From Acidobacteriota bacterium (GTDB lineage: Bacteria; Acidobacteriota; Terriglobia; Bryobacterales; Bryobacteraceae), in contig JACQDF010000106.1 in the NCBI GenBank assembly GCA_016201205.1, positions 1 to 34,165 of the forward strand: a stretch of DNA of 34,165 bases. Reading direction: 5' to 3'. Shown in pieces: positions 7,491 to 15,179 of the stretch. How positions within the stretch are numbered: position 1 is the first letter of the stretch; each line of letters starts with the position of its first letter. The notes under the pieces were generated by a model. That model did not search any database. It saw only the letters and a program-made list of their open reading frames with translations, and was not told where the DNA came from. The translations under genes were made by a program, and so were the position numbers.

Positions 7491-9107
7491 ATGCATCCCA
7501 AACGAATTCCTATCTATTTCATCCTTGTCAGCGCCAGTGCCGTGATGCTGATCATGGCGGCCAACGACAAGAACAACGGCAAACGAACACCGCATTTGTC
7601 AGGCGGGGTCGAGAGCCTGCAAATCCTGCGGAATGATGAGGCGCCAGGCACAGCGCTGCTGCCGCGGCGTTCGTGCGTCTCGACGCCCACACCTGGCTAT
7701 GCCCCGAACGTGCTGGTGGATTGCGACTTTCTCGACTTCCCGCACAACGAAAGCGCCATCGTCGTGGATCCGCTAAACCCGATGCGGCTGCTGACAGGAG
7801 CGAACGGCTACGATCTCTATCCCGTGGGGAACACGATCGTCGCCCGCGGGCTGAACACGGGACAGCTCTCAGTGGACGGCGGGGCAACGTGGCTGACACA
7901 ATACGTGCCCCTCGATGCCTACAACACGGCGACCGACCCGGTGTTCGCCTTTGACCGCAGCGGAAATGGCTTCGCTGCGAACATCGGCTACCACATCGGA
8001 CAAGGCGGCGCGGCTGCTTCAAACGGGACGGTGATTGTCAATCGAATGGATTCCGGCACGACCGCGTGGGGATCGCCGGTCGAGGTCTATCGGGGATTCG
8101 GCAATCTCGGCACGTCCATCTTCAACGACAAAGAGTGGATGACGGTGGACACCTCCGCCGCCAGCCCATACAGGAACAATGTCTACGTGACATGGACGAA
8201 ATTTGAAAGCGGCCCAGGCGGGGCGTACTTGCGCAGCCCCATCTGGTTCGCCAGGTCGGTGGATGGCGGCCGCACATTCTTGCCCGCTCAGGAGATCAGC
8301 GGCAGCGGCTCCTTCTGCACCACCCAAGTCACGGGCCCCGCCAATCAATGTGATGAAGACCAGGATTCGGTTCCGTCCGTCGCCGCCGATGGGACGATCT
8401 ATGTGGCGTTTGAGAATTTCAACACCGCGCCGCCGGAATTCCGAAGCCAGTATCTGGTGGTCAGATCCACGGACGGTGGAACCACCTGGTCTGGCCCGTA
8501 CAAAGCAGCCGATCTGGCTGACGGGCTTAATGATTATCCGGTCAATGCCGGCGGCCGCCAGACGCTGAGCAATGTGAACTTCCGCGTCGGCTCGGCTGGA
8601 AATGTCATTGCCGGCGGTGATGGCAAACTGTACCTGGTGTGGTCCGACAATCGCAACGGAACGGCTGCGGCAACGAATACGGATGTCTTTGTTAGCGTGT
8701 CCTCCGATGGAGGCGGTACCTGGTCCGCACCCGAAAACGCCAGCGGCGATCCCGCCGACCAGTTTTTCCCGTGGGGCGCCTGGAATCCTGTCACCGGCAA
8801 GCTGCAAATCGCTTACATCGATCGCAAGTACGACACGGATCCGGCGAGTTCGAAGGGCGTTTACGGGATTACGCTGGCCACTCGCAACGGGCCCGGCAGC
8901 TACTCCAGGCACGCGGTGCACTCCGGCCTGTCGGATGCCAACAATTCGAGATGGTTCGGCCGGAAGGCTGCCTTCATCGGTGACTACATCGGGCTGGGTG
9001 TAGGTGCGGACGGCAAAGCCAACGTGGTTTGGACGGACATGCGGCGAACCGTCCCGGACGGACGCGGCCGAAAAGGCCAGAATACGGTGTACGTACGGCT
9101 GCCATAG
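7491..9107 (+). CDS. secreted Asp-box (BNR repeat) sialidase-fold protein
   Basis: 538 residues. An N-terminal signal peptide (KRIPIYFILVSASAVMLIMA) precedes the mature domain. Four Asp-box motifs of the S-x-D-G-G-x-T-W type are seen: LSVDGGATWLTQ, SVDGGRTFLPA, STDGGTTWSGP and SSDGGGTWSAP. They mark turns of a six-bladed beta-propeller as in sialidases and related glycosidases. Whether it cleaves sialic acid cannot be told, since the arginine triad cannot be assigned with confidence. Many soil Acidobacteriota carry such proteins for extracellular glycans or adhesion. The ATG at 7491 is chosen because it begins the signal peptide and follows GGAAAGAG; longer in-frame upstream sequence lacks coding character. 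Confidence 0.83.
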   Translation: MHPKRIPIYFILVSASAVMLIMAANDKNNGKRTPHLSGGVESLQILRNDEAPGTALLPRRSCVSTPTPGYAPNVLVDCDFLDFPHNESAIVVDPLNPMRLLTGANGYDLYPVGNTIVARGLNTGQLSVDGGATWLTQYVPLDAYNTATDPVFAFDRSGNGFAANIGYHIGQGGAAASNGTVIVNRMDSGTTAWGSPVEVYRGFGNLGTSIFNDKEWMTVDTSAASPYRNNVYVTWTKFESGPGGAYLRSPIWFARSVDGGRTFLPAQEISGSGSFCTTQVTGPANQCDEDQDSVPSVAADGTIYVAFENFNTAPPEFRSQYLVVRSTDGGTTWSGPYKAADLADGLNDYPVNAGGRQTLSNVNFRVGSAGNVIAGGDGKLYLVWSDNRNGTAAATNTDVFVSVSSDGGGTWSAPENASGDPADQFFPWGAWNPVTGKLQIAYIDRKYDTDPASSKGVYGITLATRNGPGSYSRHAVHSGLSDANNSRWFGRKAAFIGDYIGLGVGADGKANVVWTDMRRTVPDGRGRKGQNTVYVRLP

Positions 9108-9282
9108 GTGAGGCGCCGGGCTGGGTGAAAACACCTGCGTCACGGACTGCGAAAGTATGTGTGTTTTGCCCCACTCATGCGCGAGTCGAGACCAGCGCGA
9201 TTCTACAAGCTGTTGAGATTGCTAAGCTATAGAAAGCGGAACGAGGGATGGCCGATGGATTGCTCCCCGCACCCGCAAGGGA

Positions 9283-9714
9283 ATGGAACCGAAACGCAGG
9301 TCTTTTTTGAACTGGCTGTTGGGGGGCGGATTCACCGGCTCCGTTCTATCATTTCTCTATCCTGTACTCAGGTTCGTGAATCCTCCCGCTGTTCCGGAAG
9401 CTTCCGTAAATGAAGTGAACGCCGGTAAAGTAGCAGAGCTGAAGCCCAACTCCGCCAAGATGGTGAAGTTCGGCGCCCGCCCGGCGCTGCTGATCAGAGT
9501 GAACGAGACGGAATGGCGGGCTTTCTCCGCCATCTGCACGCACCTGAATTGCACCGTGCAGTTTCACGAGGCCAAGCACCAGATCTGGTGCGCCTGCCAC
9601 AACGGCCTGTACGATCTGAACGGGCAAGTGGTTTCCGGCCCGCCGCCCAAGCCGCTGGAAGAATTTGCAGTCCACATTCGCGGTGAAGAGATCGTCATCG
9701 CCCGGCGCGCCTGA
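9283..9714 (+). CDS. Rieske iron-sulfur protein of a cytochrome bc-type complex
   Basis: 143 residues. The N-terminus KRRSFLNWLLGG is a twin-arginine signal that becomes the membrane anchor. The 2Fe-2S ligands are in CTHLNC and CACHNG, which supply two Cys, two His and the disulfide cysteine pair of high-potential Rieske proteins. SGPPPKPLEEF is the usual proline loop that covers the cluster. It moves electrons from quinol at the cytochrome b Qo site to the cytochrome c partner on the outer face of the membrane. The ATG has AAGGGA just upstream. The cytochrome b gene starts at the next base after its stop, so the two are co-translated. Confidence 0.93.
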   Translation: MEPKRRSFLNWLLGGGFTGSVLSFLYPVLRFVNPPAVPEASVNEVNAGKVAELKPNSAKMVKFGARPALLIRVNETEWRAFSAICTHLNCTVQFHEAKHQIWCACHNGLYDLNGQVVSGPPPKPLEEFAVHIRGEEIVIARRA

Positions 9715-10803
9715 GTGAGGAATCCCGTGCCGGCCGCCGAAACGAAAACACGCGTCGCAAACTGGCTGGAAGAGCGGCTCGGGCTGGCGGCAGTCCGGGA
9801 ACTGATGGCGCACAAGACGGTTCCGGTTCATTCATCGAGTCTCTGGTATTACTTCGGCGGCATCACCCTGTTTCTGTTTGGAATCCAGGTGGCGACAGGC
9901 ATGCTGTTGATGCTCTACTACCGGGCCACGACGACCGAGGCGTACGAGAGCGTGCAGTTCATCATGACGCGGGTGGAGTTCGGCTGGCTGATCCGCTCGA
10001 TTCATAGCTGGGCGGCGAACCTGATGATTTTCACGGCGTTCGTCCACATGTTCAGCGTTGTATTTTTGCATTCTTACCGCAGGCCTCGGGAAATGACCTG
10101 GTGGAGCGGGATCGTGCTTCTGGGGCTGGCGATGGCGTTCGGCTTCAGCGGCTATCTGCTGCCCTGGAACAAAGTGTCGTACTTTGCCACCAAGGTCGGA
10201 GCGGACGTTGCTTCGAGCATTCCCTGGATGGGCCAGGCGCTGGGCCGCTTTCTGCGCGGTGGTGAGGACGTCGCGGGCGCGACGCTGACCCGCTTTTTCG
10301 CCTTTCACGTGGTCATCCTGCCCGCCACTACAATCTTCCTGCTGCTGTTCCACCTCGTGCTGGTGCAAAAGCACGGCATGAGCACGCCGCCCTGGATCGG
10401 CGTCAACGGCGCGCGCCAGATGCCATTCTTCCCCAATTTCTTTCTGCGCGAGCTGATGGCATGGTACGGCGCGCTGGCGCTGCTCGGCGTGCTGGCGGCG
10501 CTGGTTCCTTGGGAACTCGGCGAGAAGGCGGATCCGTTCGCGCCGGCGCCGGCGGGCATCCGCCCGGAGTGGTATTTCCTGGCGGAGTTTTACACGCTGA
10601 AGCTCATCCCGAACCATGTCCTGGGGATCGAGGGTGAGCTGATGGGCATATTCGGATTCGCATTGCTGGCGTTGTGGTGGGTGCTGCTTCCGCTGTGGGC
10701 CGTGAACAGGAACGGAATGATCCGGGTGCGGCTGGTGACCGGGATTGGCGTGCTGCTGATGGCGTATCTGATTACCTTCTCGCTGCTGGGGTATTTTCTA
10801 TGA
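9715..10803 (+). CDS. cytochrome b (b and subunit-IV parts fused)
   Basis: 362 residues from a GTG directly after the Rieske stop; a second GTG at 9727 is an alternative. Heme ligand histidines lie in RSIHSWAANLMIF with FVHMFSV, and in FFAFHVVILP with LFHLVLVQKHG. The quinol-site motif appears as PEWYFLAEFYTLK. About eight hydrophobic helices are visible, and the C-terminal four helices are fused, as in bc1-type and many acidobacterial complexes rather than split b6/IV. It oxidises quinol and passes one electron to Rieske and one across the membrane through hemes bL and bH. The multiheme cytochrome gene overlaps its stop by 4 nt. Confidence 0.93.
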   Translation: MRNPVPAAETKTRVANWLEERLGLAAVRELMAHKTVPVHSSSLWYYFGGITLFLFGIQVATGMLLMLYYRATTTEAYESVQFIMTRVEFGWLIRSIHSWAANLMIFTAFVHMFSVVFLHSYRRPREMTWWSGIVLLGLAMAFGFSGYLLPWNKVSYFATKVGADVASSIPWMGQALGRFLRGGEDVAGATLTRFFAFHVVILPATTIFLLLFHLVLVQKHGMSTPPWIGVNGARQMPFFPNFFLRELMAWYGALALLGVLAALVPWELGEKADPFAPAPAGIRPEWYFLAEFYTLKLIPNHVLGIEGELMGIFGFALLALWWVLLPLWAVNRNGMIRVRLVTGIGVLLMAYLITFSLLGYFL

Positions 10804-12032
10804 AACTGCTTCTGGCAGTTTGGGCAGCTTTGGGTATCGGCCTCGCGGCCAAGGACACCTGTCTTGATTGCCACTCCGTGCTGGACGGCAAGCTGCAGGC
10901 GCCGGCCGCCGCCTTTGCCGGCGATGTGCACGCCAAGCGCGGCTTCCACTGTAGCGATTGCCATGGAGGGGATCCGAACGCCGAGGATCCGCAGCAGTCG
11001 ATGAGTCGTGCGAAAGGCTATCTCGGCAAGGCGCCGCGCACGGCAATTCCAAAGGTGTGCGCCCGTTGCCATAGCGATGCGAACCTGATCCACAAATTCC
11101 GCCCGCAACAGCGAGTGGATCAGCTCGCGCTGTATCAGACCAGCGTGCACGGAAAGCGGCTGGCGGCAGGCGACAACAAAGTAGCCACCTGCATCGACTG
11201 CCACAGCGTTCATGACATTCGTGAGACGCGAGATGCGCAATCACCCGTGCATCCGCTGCGGCTGCCATCGACATGCGCTCGCTGTCATGCCAGCAAGCAG
11301 CACATGGCGTCCTACAAGATCCCTACCAGCCAGTTTCAGGACTATCAGACAAGCGTGCATTGGGAGGCGCTGGCGAAGCGACGCGACCTGAGCGCGCCCA
11401 GTTGCGCCACCTGTCATGGCAACCACGGGGCGACCCCGCCGGAGGTGAGCTCGGTGGCCGCGGTTTGCGGCACGTGTCACGTTCTGTTCGAGGATCTGTT
11501 CAACAAGAGCCCTCACCAGCCGGTGTTTGCCGCCGCCGGACAGGCGTCGTGCATCGTCTGCCACTCCAATCACGCCATTCACAAACCTTCCACCGCGATG
11601 CTGGCCGGCGACGCATCGGTTTGCGCACCGTGCCATGATAAGGAATCTGAGGGAGGAAAAGCTTCCGCCGAGATGGCGGGCCTGATCCGGAGACTCGATG
11701 CATCTCTGGAGAAATCGGATCGGATCCTGGAGCGGGCACGCAGTTCCGGCATGGAGGTTTCCGAGGCTTTGCTGCGGCAAACCGAGGCCAAAGAGCATCT
11801 GGTGAAAGCCCGCGTGGCCGTGCATGCATTCAACCCGGCCCAGTTGCGGAAGCCGGTCGAGGAGGGGCTCGCGATCGCCAGCCAGACGTACTCGAGCGGC
11901 GAGCAGGCGCTGGTCGAGCGGGACCGGCGGCGCCTCTTTATGGTTGTGTCGGTGACAATGATTTTTCTTACGCTGGCGGGTCTATGGTGGACCATCCGGC
12001 GAATCGAACAAAACAGGAGCGTAATTCCATGA
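10800..12032 (+). CDS. nine-heme c-type cytochrome, membrane-anchored
   Basis: 410 residues. Nine CXXCH motifs are present: CLDCH, CSDCH, CARCH, CIDCH, CARCH, CATCH, CGTCH, CIVCH and CAPCH, between residues 21 and 280. Repeated distal-histidine segments YQTSVHGK and YQTSVHWE suggest internal duplication. An N-terminal signal (MKLLLAVWAALGIGLAA) and a C-terminal helix at about 380-400 (VSVTMIFLTLAGLWW) place the hemes outside the membrane. A helical, heme-free stretch follows residue 285. It overlaps the cytochrome b stop as ATGA and likely replaces cytochrome c1 as electron acceptor of the complex. No heme-free active site typical of nitrite or hydroxylamine enzymes is evident. Confidence 0.88.
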   Translation: MKLLLAVWAALGIGLAAKDTCLDCHSVLDGKLQAPAAAFAGDVHAKRGFHCSDCHGGDPNAEDPQQSMSRAKGYLGKAPRTAIPKVCARCHSDANLIHKFRPQQRVDQLALYQTSVHGKRLAAGDNKVATCIDCHSVHDIRETRDAQSPVHPLRLPSTCARCHASKQHMASYKIPTSQFQDYQTSVHWEALAKRRDLSAPSCATCHGNHGATPPEVSSVAAVCGTCHVLFEDLFNKSPHQPVFAAAGQASCIVCHSNHAIHKPSTAMLAGDASVCAPCHDKESEGGKASAEMAGLIRRLDASLEKSDRILERARSSGMEVSEALLRQTEAKEHLVKARVAVHAFNPAQLRKPVEEGLAIASQTYSSGEQALVERDRRRLFMVVSVTMIFLTLAGLWWTIRRIEQNRSVIP

Positions 12033-12349
12033 AAGTAGTTTTCTCTCTGGCCGCCACTTTCTTCATTGTTGCTTTTCAGGCCGCTGGCGGATCGGCCGAC
12101 GCCGGAAAAGCAGTCTATGATCAAAAGTGCAAGGCCTGCCATGCAGCCGATGGAGCGGGCAACCCCGGGATGGCGAAAATGCTGAAGGTGACCATCAAGC
12201 ACCTGGGCTCGCAGGAAGTGCAGGCCAAGCCGGATGCGGAGCTGAAGAAGAGCGTAACCGACGGGATCGGCAAGATGAAGCCCGTCGCCGGGGTGTCCGC
12301 GAAGCAAGTAGATGACGTGGTGGCGTACGTCCGTACGTTGAAGAAATAG
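12029..12349 (+). CDS. small monoheme cytochrome c
   Basis: 106 residues. A signal peptide (VVFSLAATFFIVAFQAAGG) is followed by CKACH at the start of a class I cytochrome c domain. The sixth ligand is probably the methionine in KMKPVAG. The C-terminal helix VDDVVAYVRTLKK is typical of the fold. The ATG at 12029 overlaps the nine-heme stop as ATGA, and AGGAG lies about 10 nt upstream. It probably shuttles electrons from the bc-type complex to a terminal oxidase in the periplasm. It closes the four-gene operon; the convergent phosphoglucomutase ends 31 nt downstream. Confidence 0.9.
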   Translation: MKVVFSLAATFFIVAFQAAGGSADAGKAVYDQKCKACHAADGAGNPGMAKMLKVTIKHLGSQEVQAKPDAELKKSVTDGIGKMKPVAGVSAKQVDDVVAYVRTLKK

Positions 12350-12380
12350 TCACCATCCGAGCCTCGCGCGCTCACGGAGT

Positions 12381-13991
12381 TCAGGTGATCATCGCCTGGG
12401 CTTGCTCCACCACCGAGCGCAAGTGCGACTCGCTCAGGAAGCTCTCGGCATACAGCTTGCAAATGTTCTCGGTGCCGGAGGGACGAGCGGCGAACCATCC
12501 GTTGGTGGTGACGACTTTGATGCCGCCGATCGCGGCGCCGTTGCCTGGAGCCTGTGTCAGCCTGGCGAGGATCGGATCGCCGGCCAGAGTCGATTGTGGC
12601 AGCGAGTCCGGGCTGAGCTTGTTGAGGCGGTTTTTCTGCTCACGAGTGGCGGGAGCGTCGACGCGGGCGTAATAGCATTCTCCGAACCGGCCAGCCAGCG
12701 AGCGATAGTACTCGCCGGGGTCCTTGCCGGTGATGGCGGTGATCTCGGCGGCCAGCAGGCCGAGGATCAGGCCATCCTTGTCGGTGGTCCACACGCTGCC
12801 ATTCTTGCGCAGAAAGCTGGCGCCGGCGCTTTCTTCTCCTCCAAAGCAGATCGAGCCGTCCAGCAGCCCTGGGACGAACCACTTGAAGCCGACGGGCAGT
12901 TCCACCAGGCGGCGGCCGCGGGCGGCAACGACACGATCGATCATGCCGCTCGATACCAGCGTCTTTCCCACGCCGGAGGATCGAGACCACTCCGGGCGGT
13001 GCGAAAGCAGGTAATCGATGGCGACGGCCAGGTAATGATTCGGATTCAGCAAACCGGCGGAACGAGTGACGATGCCGTGGCGGTCGGCGTCAGGGTCGTT
13101 GCCGAAGGCGATGTCAAACTGATCCTTCAGATCGGTCAGCCCCGCCATGGCATACGGGCTCGAGCAGTCCATGCGGATCTTTCCGTCGTGATCGACCCGC
13201 ATGAAGGCGAAGCCGGGATCGAGGCGAGGGTTGACGACGGTGATCTCGAGGCCGTAGAGATCGCCAAGCGGAGCCCAGTAGTGGAGCGCTGCGCCGCCCA
13301 TCGGATCCACGCCAATGCGCACACGGGCCGCCCGAATCGCCTCCAGATCGATGATGTTCGCCAGATCGCGGATGTAGGGGGCGATCAGATCCTGCTCGGT
13401 GGCCGATGGCGACGAGCGGCGGCGAACGGAGCGGTTTTGCTCCTTCAGCAACTGGTTAGCTCGCTGTTCGATCCATGAAGTGATGCCGGTGTCGGCGGGG
13501 CCGCCATGCGGCGGGTTGTATTTGAAGCCGCCGTCAGAGGGCGGGTTGTGGGAAGGCGTGATGACGATTCCGTCGGCAAGACCGGAAGTGCGGCCGGCAT
13601 TGCAGGTAAGGATTGCGTGGGAAATGACAGGCGTCGGAGTGGGGCCGTTGTTCTCCTGGATGATGGTTTCGACGCCATTGCCGGCCAGCACTTCCAGCGC
13701 TGTTTGCTGCGCCGCGTCCGAGACCGCGTGGGTGTCTTTGCCAACAAACAGTGGACCTCGGATGCCATTGCCCGCGCGGTACTCGCAGATGGCCTGCGTG
13801 ATGGCGAGCACGTGCGCCTGGGTGAAGGTGCTGTCCTCGGGGGCGCCACGATGGCCGCTGGTGCCGAAAGTGACCTGCTCGGCGGGATTCCCGGGGTCAG
13901 GAGTCGAGTGCTCGTAGGCCTCCAGCAGCCGGGTGGTGTCGATGAGCAGATGAGGAGGCGCTGGTTTGCCCGCAAGAGGATGGATGGACAT
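12381..13991 (-). CDS. pgm: phosphoglucomutase, alpha-D-glucose phosphate-specific
   Basis: 536 residues. The phosphoserine loop is [11 protein letters not shown], the metal loop [10 protein letters not shown], the sugar-binding loop [10 protein letters not shown] and the phosphate-binding C-terminal loop [12 protein letters not shown]. Length and the N-terminal FGTSGHRG agree with the E. coli-type Pgm group in the alpha-phosphohexomutase family. It interconverts glucose 1-phosphate and glucose 6-phosphate and so supplies UDP-glucose for glycans and glycogen. The DUF362 gene ends 30 nt upstream on the same strand, so the two may share a transcript. Confidence 0.95.
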   Translation of the reverse strand: MSIHPLAGKPAPPHLLIDTTRLLEAYEHSTPDPGNPAEQVTFGTSGHRGAPEDSTFTQAHVLAITQAICEYRAGNGIRGPLFVGKDTHAVSDAAQQTALEVLAGNGVETIIQENNGPTPTPVISHAILTCNAGRTSGLADGIVITPSHNPPSDGGFKYNPPHGGPADTGITSWIEQRANQLLKEQNRSVRRRSSPSATEQDLIAPYIRDLANIIDLEAIRAARVRIGVDPMGGAALHYWAPLGDLYGLEITVVNPRLDPGFAFMRVDHDGKIRMDCSSPYAMAGLTDLKDQFDIAFGNDPDADRHGIVTRSAGLLNPNHYLAVAIDYLLSHRPEWSRSSGVGKTLVSSGMIDRVVAARGRRLVELPVGFKWFVPGLLDGSICFGGEESAGASFLRKNGSVWTTDKDGLILGLLAAEITAITGKDPGEYYRSLAGRFGECYYARVDAPATREQKNRLNKLSPDSLPQSTLAGDPILARLTQAPGNGAAIGGIKVVTTNGWFAARPSGTENICKLYAESFLSESHLRSVVEQAQAMIT

Positions 13992-14021
13992 CTGCGGATA
14001 CGCCCGGCCTGCGGACGCGAA

Positions 14022-15155
14022 TCAGCCGCCTCTCTCGATGATCGGGAACGGGAAACGCACGCTGGCGATCTTCTCGCCAGCCACTTCAATGCGGTCCAGC
14101 TCCGCCGTGCCCACGCCGAGCGACTCGGCCAGCAGCAGCGTGTTGTCGCAGAAGGCAAACGGAGGCGTGCCACGCTGCCCTCGAGGATTGTATCCCATCA
14201 CAGCCGTGGCCACCGTGTCCGTCGTCACCGGATTCGTCCCCAGCACCAACACGCCGGGCTTCACGTGCGCCAGTTCGCGCCGGATCCACGGGCCTTCGCC
14301 GCCCGTCATCGTCTCGATGCCGTCGATGAAGGAGATGTCAATCGGGCGGGCCGAGACCAGCTCCGCTGTAATGCGAGGCATGCGGTGGAAGGACGACCGG
14401 TCCGAATTCGGATTCAACTCCTGCGGAGAGCACTTCGAGGGCTGCCGCTTGCCGAAGTGGCAAGTGGTCCCACGGCCCTTGGTCGGACTCTCGTTGGGCT
14501 CATGCTCGCCGGCGTCATCTCCATAAATCGACGCCGGCGTGATGCCGAAAATGTTCTTCATGGCCAGCGTCACGCCGCAAGTGGCGTGATTTTTCAGCTT
14601 GGCCATGGACAGGAACACGTCGGTGTCCTGGTAGGCGTGATTCAAATCGAAACCGGGGAAGATCAGGCCGCCGCCGGGCACGTTGAACCGGGAGTATTTC
14701 TTGCCTTTTCCCAGTGCGTTTGTGTTCTCGAATTCGATATTCGGCGCAGCGCTCTGAAGCTGGCGCACATTCCATCCTGAATCGAGCATGTACTCTTCGA
14801 GCGGCCCGGCCGTCGCCCAGCAGCTCTCGACAAAGCGGATCCGTCTGGCGCCGGCCCGTGACAGCACGTGAGCCATGGCCGCCACTGTCTTGGGATGCGT
14901 GTAGTGCGTCAGGCCGAGCGCCTTGCCTTCGAGGCGCAAGCCCGGGCTGCCGGTCAGATTCAGTTTGATGGTGACGGTCTTGTTCTTCACCAGCCTGCCG
15001 GCGCCGCCGATCTGGTCGAACATCCTGGTGAGCGCAACGGCAACGTCTTCTTCATAGCTGGGAACCTTGGCCAAAGACACAGGCGCCGTGGGAGCGCTCT
15101 TGGCGGCGAAGGCGGGGGCGGAGCCCATCAGGGCAAGCAGTTCGCGGCGGGTCAT
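14022..15155 (-). CDS. DUF362 protein with Tat-type signal
   Basis: 377 residues. MTRRELLALMGSAPAFAA is a twin-arginine export signal. The body matches DUF362: KTVTIKLNLTGSPG near residue 60, THPKTVAAMAHVLSRAGARR near 90, FVESCWATAG, and KLKNHATCGVTLAMKNIFG in the middle. DUF362 proteins often bind iron-sulfur clusters through an added ferredoxin domain, but no such cysteine set is present here. The function is unknown. It is divergent from the PSCyt/PSD1 gene with only 24 nt between the starts, so their promoters must overlap. Confidence 0.85.
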   Translation of the reverse strand: MTRRELLALMGSAPAFAAKSAPTAPVSLAKVPSYEEDVAVALTRMFDQIGGAGRLVKNKTVTIKLNLTGSPGLRLEGKALGLTHYTHPKTVAAMAHVLSRAGARRIRFVESCWATAGPLEEYMLDSGWNVRQLQSAAPNIEFENTNALGKGKKYSRFNVPGGGLIFPGFDLNHAYQDTDVFLSMAKLKNHATCGVTLAMKNIFGITPASIYGDDAGEHEPNESPTKGRGTTCHFGKRQPSKCSPQELNPNSDRSSFHRMPRITAELVSARPIDISFIDGIETMTGGEGPWIRRELAHVKPGVLVLGTNPVTTDTVATAVMGYNPRGQRGTPPFAFCDNTLLLAESLGVGTAELDRIEVAGEKIASVRFPFPIIERGG

Positions 15156-15179
15156 AACGACAGTGTACCGGAAACTGAT

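Noticed and set aside
13506-14780. 424-codon plus-strand frame across pgm and the DUF362 gene
   Set aside because: It spans the boundary of two recognised minus-strand genes and has no domain or ribosome binding site.
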